Source: CAZMXS01 sp964570325
GTDB lineage: Bacteria; Verrucomicrobiota; Kiritimatiellia; CAIQIC01; CAZMXS01
Direction: 5' to 3'
Assembly: GCA_964570325.1 (NCBI GenBank)
Contig: CAZMXS010000045.1
Coordinates: 1 to 40,810, forward strand
Length of the DNA: 40,810 nucleotides
The position numbers were made by a program, and so were the translations under genes. The notes beneath the pieces are model-generated. The model saw only the letters and a program-made list of their open reading frames with translations. It searched no databases and was not told where the DNA came from. Positions 19,284-27,266 of this stretch are shown here, in pieces. Numbering within the stretch: position 1 is the stretch's first letter; every line of letters starts with the position of its first letter.

Positions 19284-19748
19284 ATGTTTTTCGGCGAATT
19301 AAGCTCCGCGGAGCGGTCCAAGATTGAGCAAATCGGCTATATCCAGCATTTCCACAAGGACGAATCCGTGGTGGTCGAGGGCGAGGAAAGCTCGACATTA
19401 TATCTGGTCAAGTCAGGCAAGGTGCAGGTCCGCAAAGGGCTTGGGACGGACACATCCATCTGCCTGATGGAACTGGGGCCGGAGGGAATTTTCGGTGAGA
19501 TGGCCTTTCTGGGATTGAATCGTCGAACGGCCAGCGTCGTCGCGCTGGAAGACACCGAGGTGTTGGCGATTGAGGAGCCGTCATTCCGGAAGCTGCTGGA
19601 ATCGGACCCGGAAATCGGGGTCAAGGTATACCGTAACGTTGCCCGCGAACTCGCGCGGCGGCTGTGCGCCAACACGGAAGAGCTGCGCCGGGCCCTGCTT
19701 TGGGCGTTGGAGGAAATGAAGGGCCTCGACAAGTGCATCGGGGCTTGA
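19284..19748 (+). CDS. Stand-alone cyclic nucleotide-binding domain protein
   Basis: 154 residues from ATG 19284, which has the strong GGGAGGTG site upstream; earlier in-frame starts are not supported. The CAP_ED beta-barrel ends with the phosphate-binding cassette GEMAFLGLNRRTASV, including the Glu and the Arg-Thr-Ala triplet typical of cyclic-nucleotide binders. A C-terminal helical stretch follows, with no helix-turn-helix. It is therefore not a CRP-type transcription factor, and probably acts on a partner protein in the cytoplasm. It is convergent with the STAS gene, with stops 9 bp apart. The partner is unknown; a shared signalling role with the STAS protein is only suggested by position. 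Confidence 0.83.
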   Translation: MFFGELSSAERSKIEQIGYIQHFHKDESVVVEGEESSTLYLVKSGKVQVRKGLGTDTSICLMELGPEGIFGEMAFLGLNRRTASVVALEDTEVLAIEEPSFRKLLESDPEIGVKVYRNVARELARRLCANTEELRRALLWALEEMKGLDKCIGA

Positions 19749-19757
19749 CCACTCGTT

Positions 19758-20120
19758 TCAGGTCGCGGAGGCCGGCATATCGGCCAAGGCTTCTTCACGG
19801 GTAGCGTAAAACTTCAGCACCCGGCCCAATCCGAGCAGATCCATCGTCCGCACCACCTTGCGATTGACCGCGCACACGGCCAGCCAGCCCAGGTTCGCAA
19901 AAGCGGAGCGATGATACTTGGCCAGCACGGCCAGCCCCTTGCTGTTGATGTAGGTCAGGTTTGTGCAATCCAGCAATACAAATGGCGCCGGCTTCAGGAA
20001 AAGCGGATCCAGCGTCTGGCGAAAGATATCGTGCGTGGCCGAGTCCACCGGCCCATCCAGCACCACGACCGTGACATTACCCACGGCTTCCGTCGTTATC
20101 CGCAGCGTTGATTCCGCCAT
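19758..20120 (-). CDS. STAS-domain protein (anti-sigma factor antagonist-like)
   Basis: 120 residues covering one STAS domain: the GNVTVVVLDGPVDSATH opening strands, then FVLLDCTNLTYINSKGLAVL with Ser60 at the phosphorylation position of SpoIIAA/RsbV-type antagonists. The C-terminal VRTMDLLGLGRVLKFYATREEALADM is typical. AAGGTG precedes the ATG. Such proteins bind and release switch kinases or sigma/anti-sigma partners. No RsbW-type kinase is in the window, though a large Ser/Thr kinase is encoded at 23824. The conserved serine suggests that phospho-regulation is possible. Confidence 0.85.
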   Translation of the reverse strand: MAESTLRITTEAVGNVTVVVLDGPVDSATHDIFRQTLDPLFLKPAPFVLLDCTNLTYINSKGLAVLAKYHRSAFANLGWLAVCAVNRKVVRTMDLLGLGRVLKFYATREEALADMPASAT

Positions 20121-20366
20121 ATTCGCACCTTGCGCCCATTATATAATCGGCCGATTTGAATTTGTACAGTCATTTGCTCCTGCGCCGTGACATTTCAGAC
20201 CCGCCCGCGCGCCGGCGCAGCTTTCCGCGGAGGATTCGCGCCGCGCGCCAAACGGCGCCCTGGATGCGCCGGCCGGTTCGACAAAGCCGGACGCGCATAC
20301 GCGCCGCGCAGCCAAGTTGCTTTTTCCCGCGATCACGCTAAAGTGCTGTCTTTGATTGGAGGCGCA

Positions 20367-21122
20367 ATGAACCTGAGGACATTGACAGTCGTGGCGGCAG
20401 TCTGGCTTACGGGCGCGGCGACGTGGGCGGCTTATCCTTCGGAGGCTGACCACTCGATCTGGATCGAGATTGACTCCGCGCCTTCGGGCGCGCGCCTCGA
20501 CACGTGGCCGGATGAGCCGAGCGGGATTTCCAAGCAGGTGGATGTCACGCCCTGCACCATTGTGGCCGAACTGAACTGGGGCAAAGGTTTTCTCGGTAAA
20601 AAATGGAGCAAACTGAAAATCCAGTCGCCGGGCAATATCTGCGAGGCGATATTGTCGAGCAACAATGCTTATGAAATCTATATCAAGGCGCTCGTTTCAC
20701 GCGAAGGTTGCGAAACCCGGCGGCTGCGCGCCAAGGTGTTGACGCTTCCGCCGCCGGGTTTCTTCTGGGGCGGCAAGTCCGCGTGGCCCGTGCGCTGGGA
20801 TGTCACGATCCCGCTGAAACCCGCGCCAGCCGGCGCGCCGGCTGCCGCGCCGGCGCCGGCGCCGGTCGTCATCGTAGCCAAAAAGGCTGGAACGGAGCCG
20901 ACGGCCGGCGGGACCGGCAACCTGCTCGTTCAATGCAATGTCGCCGAAGCCGAGGTGATGGTGGACGGCGAACTCGTAGGCCGCACGCCGCTCAACCTGG
21001 TGCTCCAAGCCGGGCCGCACGCGATTGAACTCCGCAAGCCCGGCTACGCGCCATTCAAGACGGAGTTCGAGACTGAAGCCAACGCGCAGTTGAAGATGGA
21101 AGCCGCGCTGGACCCGCTCTAG
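20367..21122 (+). CDS. Exported PEGA-domain protein
   Basis: 251 residues from ATG 20367, with TTGGAGG upstream. The N-terminus is a signal peptide (MNLRTLTVVAAVWLTGAATWAA). The middle domain (about 28-155) resembles a divergent PEGA-like beta-sandwich, since it starts IWIEIDSAPSGARL. A Pro/Ala linker (PAPAGAPAAAPAPAP) follows. The C-terminal PEGA domain (about 183-248) has LLVQCNVAEAEVMVDGELVGRTPLNLVLQAGPHAIELRKPGYAPF. PEGA domains are found in surface and envelope proteins. The linker DNA contains an 18-bp palindrome. The stop overlaps the convergent mtnP stop in a shared CTAG. Confidence 0.8.
   Translation: MNLRTLTVVAAVWLTGAATWAAYPSEADHSIWIEIDSAPSGARLDTWPDEPSGISKQVDVTPCTIVAELNWGKGFLGKKWSKLKIQSPGNICEAILSSNNAYEIYIKALVSREGCETRRLRAKVLTLPPPGFFWGGKSAWPVRWDVTIPLKPAPAGAPAAAPAPAPVVIVAKKAGTEPTAGGTGNLLVQCNVAEAEVMVDGELVGRTPLNLVLQAGPHAIELRKPGYAPFKTEFETEANAQLKMEAALDPL
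20827..20844. repeat. 18-bp perfect GC palindrome in the PEGA gene linker
   Basis: CAGCCGGCGCGCCGGCTG is a perfect palindrome sharing the 12-bp core CCGGCGCGCCGG with the one at 18973. It encodes part of the Pro/Ala linker, so base composition may explain it. Confidence 0.5.
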
Positions 21123-22000
21123 CCGACGTATTTTCCGATCAACAAGCCGATACGTTGGCGGGCAGCGGCGGAAATCTTGTCCGGCCGCGTCACAACGGCG
21201 TCCTTGAGCGCGTCCGCGAACGGCGTCGGCGGCGCATCCCGCAGCGCGATCACGGTCTGGATGATCACTTTCTTGGCGTTTTCCACATTGGTCAGCAGCC
21301 GCCTAATGATCACGTCCGCCGTTACGGGGGCCTCGGTCTCGTGCCAGACATCATAGTCGGTAACATGCGCGATCACCGCATAGCTCATACCGGCCTCGCG
21401 CGCCAGGAACGCCTCTGGAACCACCGTCATGCCGACTATGGCGAAGCCCATCTCCTTGAAAATCCGGCTCTCCGCCTTGGTACTGAAACGCGGGCCTTCG
21501 ATAATAACGAAGGTTCCGCCGCGATGAACCAACTGGCCCTGCTGCTCCGCCTTGTCGGCCAGCAAGCGGCTCAAGAAGGGGCAAAACGGATCGGCCACGG
21601 AAACGTGGGCCACAATGCCCTCGGTGCCGCAGGCGGGATCGTCGAAAAAGCTCAAGGGGCGCAGGCGCGTGCGATCGAAAATCTGATCCGGGATGACCAT
21701 GTCGCTGACTTGATATTCGGGTTGGAGACTGCCGCAGGCGTTGGCGGAAATCAGATACTCGACGCCGAGCAGCTTGAACCCGTAGATGTTCGCGCGATAA
21801 TTCACGCGCGTGGGACTGATGCAATGCCCCCGGCCGTGCCGCGCCAGAAAAGCGACGGGCACGCCGTCAATCTCGCCAATGAAATACGAATCGGAAGGCG
21901 TGCCGAATGGCGTCTCCAGCCGCACCTCGCGCAGGTTCTTCAGTTCGGGAATATCATAAAGCCCGCTGCCGCCGCTTACGCCTATCCGCACATGTTCCAT
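21119..22000 (-). CDS. mtnP: S-methyl-5'-thioadenosine phosphorylase
   Basis: 293 residues of the PNP/MTAP family. The glycine-rich phosphate loop is GVSGGSGLYD at 7-16, followed by LARHGRGHCISPTRVNYRANI, FVIIEGPRFSTKAESRIFKEMG and VGMTVVPEAFLAREAGMSYA. The HVTDYDVW segment carries the two aspartates that favour 6-amino purines, so MTA rather than guanosine/inosine is the likely substrate. The enzyme splits methylthioadenosine into adenine and methylthioribose-1-phosphate in methionine salvage or polyamine metabolism. AAAGGA precedes the ATG. No other salvage gene is adjacent. The stop overlaps the convergent PEGA gene. Confidence 0.93.
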   Translation of the reverse strand: MEHVRIGVSGGSGLYDIPELKNLREVRLETPFGTPSDSYFIGEIDGVPVAFLARHGRGHCISPTRVNYRANIYGFKLLGVEYLISANACGSLQPEYQVSDMVIPDQIFDRTRLRPLSFFDDPACGTEGIVAHVSVADPFCPFLSRLLADKAEQQGQLVHRGGTFVIIEGPRFSTKAESRIFKEMGFAIVGMTVVPEAFLAREAGMSYAVIAHVTDYDVWHETEAPVTADVIIRRLLTNVENAKKVIIQTVIALRDAPPTPFADALKDAVVTRPDKISAAARQRIGLLIGKYVG

Positions 22001-22030
22001 GGCTTATTTCCTTTCGCTGGCGATCATTTA

Positions 22031-22065
22031 CCGCCGTTTAATGTGCCAGAAATGCCGCCGTTTAA
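22031..22065. repeat. Two direct copies of CCGCCGTTTAA in a divergent intergenic region
   Basis: CCGCCGTTTAA occurs at 22031-22041 and 22055-22065, a period of 24 bp. It lies in the 149-bp gap between mtnP (-) and the radical SAM gene (+). The spacing puts both copies close to the same helical face, as for an operator, but no regulator is known. Confidence 0.35.
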
Positions 22066-22149
22066 CAATAGGGATCGTCGGGCTGGCGTCGCGGCCGTTC
22101 AACGGCTACGCTGATTACCGGTCATGGATTACTTTATCGGTCATCGCTC

Positions 22150-23685
22150 ATGCCGGACATTGTGCTGACAACATTGAATGCGCGGCACTGCCACACGGCC
22201 TTCGGCCTGCGATGTCTGCAGGCGGCGCTCGGACCTTTGCAACCGCGCTCGGTGATCGAAGAGTTCGACTTGCATGTGTCGCCGGATGCCGCCGCCGGGC
22301 GCATCCTGACGCATGCGCCACGCATTATCGGAGTCGGCGTGTATATCTGGAATGTTGAACCCGCGATGCGGCTGGTCCGCTGCCTGAAGGGGCGGCAACC
22401 CGGAATCCAAGTGGTGCTGGGCGGGCCGGAAGTCAGCTACGACCCGGCAGCTCATCCGGCAACGGCCGCCGCTGACTGGATCATTTGTGGCGAAGGCGAG
22501 ACCGCCTTTGCCGACCTGTGCCACCGCTTGCTGGCCGGTGAACGGCCGCCGGAGCGGATCATCCAGGCCGCTCCGCCGGATCTGGCGGCACTGCCTGCGC
22601 CCTACCCGCTTTATACGGATTATGACTTACGGGCGCGAACGATTTACGTCGAAACGGCGCGCGGTTGTCCGTTCCGTTGCGACTACTGCCTGTCCGCCAT
22701 CACCGGCCGGGTCCGTTACCATCCGCTGGCCCGGACGCTGGCGGAGTTTGAGCGCCTCCTCGCGCGCGGCCTCCGGCATTTCAAATTCGTGGATCGCACA
22801 TTCAACCTGGATCTGGAGCGCTGTCTCGCCATCCTGCGCTTCTTTCGCGAACGCCACCCGTCCGATCTGTTGCTGCATTTTGAAATGACGCCTGACCGGT
22901 TCCCGGAAGAGCTGCGCGCGCTCATCCAATCATTCCCCGCGAGGTCGCTCCAGTTTGAAATCGGTATCCAGACCTTGAATCCCGCGGTCGCGGAGCGGAT
23001 CAACCGCCGGTTCGATGCCGCGGTGACGGAGGCCAACCTGCGTTTCCTGCGCGAGCGGACCGGCGCCTACATCCACGCCGACCTGATTGCCGGCCTGCCG
23101 GGCGAAACGCCGGAAAGCTTTGCCGCCGGTTTTGACCGGCTGCTGGCCTGCCGGCCGCATGAGATCCAGGTCGGCATCCTGAAGCGTCTGCGCGGCGCGC
23201 CGATTGCCCGGCACGATCGGGAATGGGACATGATCTATAACCCCGAACCACCGTACGATCTGCGGCACAACCGGCTGCTGAGCGCGGAATTCATGGCCGA
23301 AATCCGGCGCTTCGCGCAGGGCTGGGACCGGATTGCCAACAGCGGCTATTTCATCCGCAGCGCGCCGTTGATCTGGTCCGGCCGCCCGTCCGCCTTCACG
23401 TCTTTCATGGAGTTCACCGCATGGACGCGGACACAAACCGGAAAAGATCACGGCCTCGCGTTGAACGAATGGGCCCGCCTGCTGTTCGATTTCCTGACCC
23501 GCGTGCGCCACCATCCGCCCCAGCCCACTGCCATGGAAATCCTGCGCGACTACCGGCAAAGCGGACAGCGGGACACACCGGAGTTTCTCAAGCCATGGAT
23601 CGGGGGCGCGAACATTGCGCCCGCGGCTATTTCACCCCGGCCCGGATTGAAAAGACAAATGCGGCACTGGGCGGCCGGCAATTGA
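22150..23685 (+). CDS. B12-binding-domain radical SAM protein
   Basis: 511 residues. The N-terminal cobalamin-binding-like Rossmann domain (about 1-140) includes IIGVGVYIWNVE and VVLGGPEVSYDP. The radical SAM core follows, with cysteines C173-x3-C177-x2-C180 in RGCPFRCDYC, and then HFEMTPDRFPEEL and LQFEIGIQTLNPAVAERINR. A C-terminal helical domain of about 150 residues matches what I know as DUF4080. The B12 domain lacks a clear DxHxxG histidine motif, so cobalamin may not be bound by His. The substrate is unknown; relatives modify RNA, lipids or peptides. No Shine-Dalgarno is seen. No nearby gene suggests a pathway. Confidence 0.85.
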   Translation: MPDIVLTTLNARHCHTAFGLRCLQAALGPLQPRSVIEEFDLHVSPDAAAGRILTHAPRIIGVGVYIWNVEPAMRLVRCLKGRQPGIQVVLGGPEVSYDPAAHPATAAADWIICGEGETAFADLCHRLLAGERPPERIIQAAPPDLAALPAPYPLYTDYDLRARTIYVETARGCPFRCDYCLSAITGRVRYHPLARTLAEFERLLARGLRHFKFVDRTFNLDLERCLAILRFFRERHPSDLLLHFEMTPDRFPEELRALIQSFPARSLQFEIGIQTLNPAVAERINRRFDAAVTEANLRFLRERTGAYIHADLIAGLPGETPESFAAGFDRLLACRPHEIQVGILKRLRGAPIARHDREWDMIYNPEPPYDLRHNRLLSAEFMAEIRRFAQGWDRIANSGYFIRSAPLIWSGRPSAFTSFMEFTAWTRTQTGKDHGLALNEWARLLFDFLTRVRHHPPQPTAMEILRDYRQSGQRDTPEFLKPWIGGANIAPAAISPRPGLKRQMRHWAAGN

Positions 23686-23760
23686 AATCCGTAATCCGTG
23701 TTCAGTAATCCGTTCCGCCAGCGGAATGATAGCAGGCGGTGGCTCACGCCCCCCCCGTCT

Positions 23761-23818
23761 TCACCCTTCCACTTTCAGGTTTCAGGGTTTCTCCCTCAAG
23801 TTTCACCCTTCCACTTTC
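23761..23818 (-). repeat. Purine-rich intergenic repeat tract after the kinase gene
   Basis: The 16-mer TCACCCTTCCACTTTC occurs at 23761-23776 and 23803-23818 (plus-strand reading). The interval contains AGGTTTCAGGGTTTC, which resembles the tract at 11037-11090. On the minus strand it starts within 6 bp of the kinase stop codon. Confidence 0.55.
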
Positions 23819-23823
23819 GCCTT

Positions 23824-26800
23824 TCACTCATCCCATTCAATAACGAATGTATTGTGGGCAAAAGGCACGTCATCGCTGGCCCACTTGCCGGTGAACACCT
23901 TGGGCCCGAGTTTGTTCTCGCGGAGCAGATCGTTGTAGTAGCTGAAGGTGAAGGGTTCGCCGGTGACCCAGTGATGGCCATCCGGCCCGGTATAGAGACC
24001 CATCCAGACCCAGCCGCCATGCGGGAACAGCGATTGGACAAACTCGTTCTCCTCGCGGCTGCCGATCGTCACCAAATGGCCGCCCAGCTTCTCGCAAAAG
24101 GCGCGGGCTTCTTCCCATTGCAGCGGCTTGGGCACGAACAGATAACGATGCCCGCGAAACTCCGCGGCCAGCGCACGCAAGCGCGCGACATCGTTGCGGC
24201 GCAGCGCCAGCAGCACCTCCACGTTGCGCGCATGGCGGGCGAAGCGGAAGTCGCGCGCCCAGGTCGTGTGGATCCACTCCAGCTCGCCGGTGCTGATTGT
24301 ATCGCAGTCGAACAGGAAATCGTCCGGCGGTCGTTTGATGAAGAAATCAATCCCCTTGAGACGATTGCCACCGCAGGTCAACGTGCCCAGCGGCATGCCT
24401 TTGAGCGGCTCGAGGCTGGCGATCTGGTTGAACTGGCAACTGAACAGCCGCAGGCCCATCCCGCGCAACGGCTCGAGGCTGGCGATCTGATTTTCGCCCG
24501 CGTGCAAAGTGCTCAACTTCAGCCCGCGCAACGGCTCAAGGCTGGCAACCCGGTTGCCCGCGATATGGAGCACATTCAGGGTGGATTCCCGCAACGGCTC
24601 CAGATCTTCCAATTGATTAACCGCGGCGTAAAGCGCGGTCAACGGCATCCTCCGCAGCGGTTCCAAGCTCTTGATCCCGCACCCCCAGCAGACGAGGAAA
24701 GTCAACCGCATGCCGGTCAGCGGTTCGAGGCCATCCGTGAGCGGGTTGCCGCCGCAGTTCAGCAGGTTCAGCGGCATCCCCCGCAGCGGCTCCAGCGAGC
24801 GCACCTGGCAACATTCGCAAAGACAGGTCACCAGTTGCATGCCGCGCAATGGCTCCAGACTCTCGATCGGATTGCCGCTGCAGTTGATCATGGTCAACGG
24901 CATCCCCCGCAGCGGCTCCAGCGAGCGGATGCGGTTGTGCGAGCAATACAGATTGGTGATCGGCATCCCCCGCAGCGGTTCGAGGTCCGTAATGCCGCAA
25001 TGGGTCAACTCGACCGTCAAACCGTCGTTATCCATTCGCAACTGGACGCCGGCGCCGGGCCAGGCCTGCCGGATACGATCCTTCCAAACGGACAGGCTCT
25101 GCGCCAGCGCGTCGCGTTGCGCGGCGATTTCCAGCCCTTTGCGCGCGCGCTGCAACCGTTCGGTGTCCGGGAAGGACTCGATCACGTCCTGGAACAGACC
25201 GCGCGCGATGACGTAGTTGCCTTTTTGCAACTGCCGCTCCGCGATGTCCAGAATGTCGCTTTTCCAGGGCGCGCCCAGCGTCTGGATGCGCACACGGCTG
25301 ATGCGCGTGTCGGCCACCCAGCCGATCAGGCCGACCGCCGTCCGGTCCGGCCCGGACAGCGGATCATGGTCGGTATGATTGAAGATTTCCTTGTTGTTCA
25401 CCAGCAGGCGCAGTTTCTTGCCCACCCGTTCGGCCATGACCCGATAGCGCTGGCCGCGCGCCAACGGCGAAGCCGGCTCGCTCCAAATGCGCCGGTCGGC
25501 GCGCGTCAATACGTTGAGTGTGTTGTCAAAGCCGCCGTATTTGAACTCGTACCCGCTGGAGGGGATTTCCTTGCGGTTTTCGGAGCGGATGGCGCCGATG
25601 AAGCAACCTATCGTGTTGAGATAGACGCTTTCCTGGCGACACTCGAACTCGATCCGAACATCGCCGGGCAGATCGCCCTTGAACAGCAGAATCTGCGGCT
25701 CGCCGCTGTGCATCCGCAGCTCGCCATCGCGCACCTCATACTCCGCGCCGATGAGTTCCCAGCGGGCGGCGAATTCCGATCCGCTGAAGTCCTCGTTGAC
25801 GACCTCATGCCAGATCAGGCCGTCCCGGAATGCTTCGATCTCGCGCTGCAGTTCGGGTACATCAGCATATCGCTCGGCCGGGTCCGTCGCCAGCGCCCGC
25901 ATGGCGATATCCGACAGCGCCGGCGGGATCGCGCCGCCGGGACAATGCGGGAAAACCGGCGGCCCTTCCGCGGGCGCGCCAACGGCCGGCCCGTCCGCCA
26001 TCCGTTGCGGCGCGGCGGTCGGGGTAAACTGCTTGGGCGGCACAATTTCGCCGGCCAATATCTTGCGCAGCAGTTCCTTGACATCCTTGCCGCGCAGCGG
26101 CGGGCGCAGGGTCAGGATGCTGTAGAGAATCGCGCCCAGCGAGTAGATATCCGCTCGAAAATCGGCCGCGCCATCCACAGCTTGCATCTGCTCGGGCGCC
26201 ATGAAGCCGGGGGTGCCCATGATCCGACCGGTTCCGGTGCGCAGGCTGGACGACTGATGGGTGTCGCCGACCGTCTTTGAATCGCCCGGATGCATGGTTG
26301 GCGACGCCACCTCTCCCGCCGCGTCCGACGCAGCGGGTTGCGCCCCGGCCGGCGGCGGCACCGCGGGCCGCAGCGGCGCCACCTCATCCCGCGGCGGCGC
26401 GCCGGCCACGGTAGCCAGGCCCCAGTCCACGACCAGCACCTCGCCGAAGTCGCCGATCATAATGTTGTCCGGCTTGAGATCGCGATGCACCACGCCACGC
26501 GAGTGGGCGAAGGCCACGGCGTCGCACGCCTTCAGATAAATGGTCAACAGACGCCCCAGCGGGAACTGGTCAATGATCCGCTCGTCGCCTTTGCGCAAGC
26601 CCACGAGGATTTCCGTCAGCGTCAGGCCGCGGACGTATTTCATCGTGTAAAAGACATCGCCGGCGGTCGCGCGGCCGAGCTCATGGACCGGCACAATGTT
26701 GGGATGCTCGAGTTGGGAAGTGATCTGCGCCTCTTCGATGAAACGCAGCAGATCATCGCCCCCAGCCGGCGCATCCGGCGGCAGCATCTTGATCGCCACG

Positions 26801-27102
26801 ATGCGGCGGCAGTTCAGATCGCGGGCCAGCCGAACAACGCCCATGCCGCCTTGAGCCAGGATCCGACCGACCTCATAGCGTCGCCCGCCCTCAACGCACA
26901 GGTCAGAAACAACTTCTGGATTTACACCGGCATCCAACGTGACACCGCGCGGAATGCCCAGCCCGGCCAGGTATTCAGTAATAGTCTGGCCGGAAGGAAT
27001 GCGGCCCGGCTGATAATCCGCGCCGGGACCGGTTTCAGGTTCGGGAGTAACCCGCATCGTATTGCGCTGGGCCAGGATATTGGGATTCTGTTCGTCGCTC
27101 AT
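23824..27102 (-). CDS. Ser/Thr protein kinase fused to beta-sandwich, LRR and C-type-lectin-like domains
   Basis: 1092 residues. The Hanks-type kinase spans about 76-420: glycine loop AQGGMGVVRLA, K105, HRDLKPDN with D208, DWG (226-228) in place of DFG, and MAPE. Between DWG and MAPE is a Pro/Ala/Ser/Thr-rich insert of about 60 residues (235-292). A DUF1080/LamG-like beta-sandwich follows at 436-610. About ten leucine-rich repeats of some 21-24 residues (LEPLRGMPLTxLxCxxNxI) span 700-920. A C-type-lectin-like domain closes the protein at 985-1092 (WEEARAFCEKLGGHLVTI, WMGLY, WVTGEPFTF). There is no transmembrane segment, so all domains appear cytoplasmic. Targets are unknown. It is divergent from the phospholipase-D-like gene. 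Confidence 0.88.
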   Translation of the reverse strand: MSDEQNPNILAQRNTMRVTPEPETGPGADYQPGRIPSGQTITEYLAGLGIPRGVTLDAGVNPEVVSDLCVEGGRRYEVGRILAQGGMGVVRLARDLNCRRIVAIKMLPPDAPAGGDDLLRFIEEAQITSQLEHPNIVPVHELGRATAGDVFYTMKYVRGLTLTEILVGLRKGDERIIDQFPLGRLLTIYLKACDAVAFAHSRGVVHRDLKPDNIMIGDFGEVLVVDWGLATVAGAPPRDEVAPLRPAVPPPAGAQPAASDAAGEVASPTMHPGDSKTVGDTHQSSSLRTGTGRIMGTPGFMAPEQMQAVDGAADFRADIYSLGAILYSILTLRPPLRGKDVKELLRKILAGEIVPPKQFTPTAAPQRMADGPAVGAPAEGPPVFPHCPGGAIPPALSDIAMRALATDPAERYADVPELQREIEAFRDGLIWHEVVNEDFSGSEFAARWELIGAEYEVRDGELRMHSGEPQILLFKGDLPGDVRIEFECRQESVYLNTIGCFIGAIRSENRKEIPSSGYEFKYGGFDNTLNVLTRADRRIWSEPASPLARGQRYRVMAERVGKKLRLLVNNKEIFNHTDHDPLSGPDRTAVGLIGWVADTRISRVRIQTLGAPWKSDILDIAERQLQKGNYVIARGLFQDVIESFPDTERLQRARKGLEIAAQRDALAQSLSVWKDRIRQAWPGAGVQLRMDNDGLTVELTHCGITDLEPLRGMPITNLYCSHNRIRSLEPLRGMPLTMINCSGNPIESLEPLRGMQLVTCLCECCQVRSLEPLRGMPLNLLNCGGNPLTDGLEPLTGMRLTFLVCWGCGIKSLEPLRRMPLTALYAAVNQLEDLEPLRESTLNVLHIAGNRVASLEPLRGLKLSTLHAGENQIASLEPLRGMGLRLFSCQFNQIASLEPLKGMPLGTLTCGGNRLKGIDFFIKRPPDDFLFDCDTISTGELEWIHTTWARDFRFARHARNVEVLLALRRNDVARLRALAAEFRGHRYLFVPKPLQWEEARAFCEKLGGHLVTIGSREENEFVQSLFPHGGWVWMGLYTGPDGHHWVTGEPFTFSYYNDLLRENKLGPKVFTGKWASDDVPFAHNTFVIEWDE

Positions 27103-27199
27103 AGTTTATCTTACGCTCGCCAGCGGTTCCAAAAACACTGATCTTTCGCCGGCGTTTATTTTCAACTATACCCAGCGCTGGTTTTTATTGACAGAAGAA

Positions 27200-27238
27200 T
27201 TGACGCTTTCCCGATATCAGGCGTACTGTCGCGACAGT
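27200..27238 (+). promoter_or_regulatory. Candidate promoter with overlapping palindromic operator
   Basis: TTGACG (27200-27205) and TACTGT (27224-27229) are 18 bp apart. The perfect 14-bp palindrome ACTGTCGCGACAGT (27225-27238) overlaps the -10 box, 28 bp before the phospholipase-D-like start. This is a typical layout for a repressor site. The regulator is unknown. Confidence 0.4.
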
Positions 27239-27266
27239 TCACCCAACTATAACCACGGACCATACC

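Noticed and set aside
22001..22149. SAM-type riboswitch upstream of mtnP
   Set aside because: No kink-turn or pseudoknot core of a SAM riboswitch is visible. The region has only the two direct repeats and the ribosome-binding site.
23698..26280. Very long antisense open frame (860 codons) with repeated HPPQRxxA-like peptides opposite the kinase gene
   Set aside because: The repetition is the mirror of the leucine-rich repeats on the minus strand, which have kinase, LRR and lectin homology. High GC keeps the shadow frame open.
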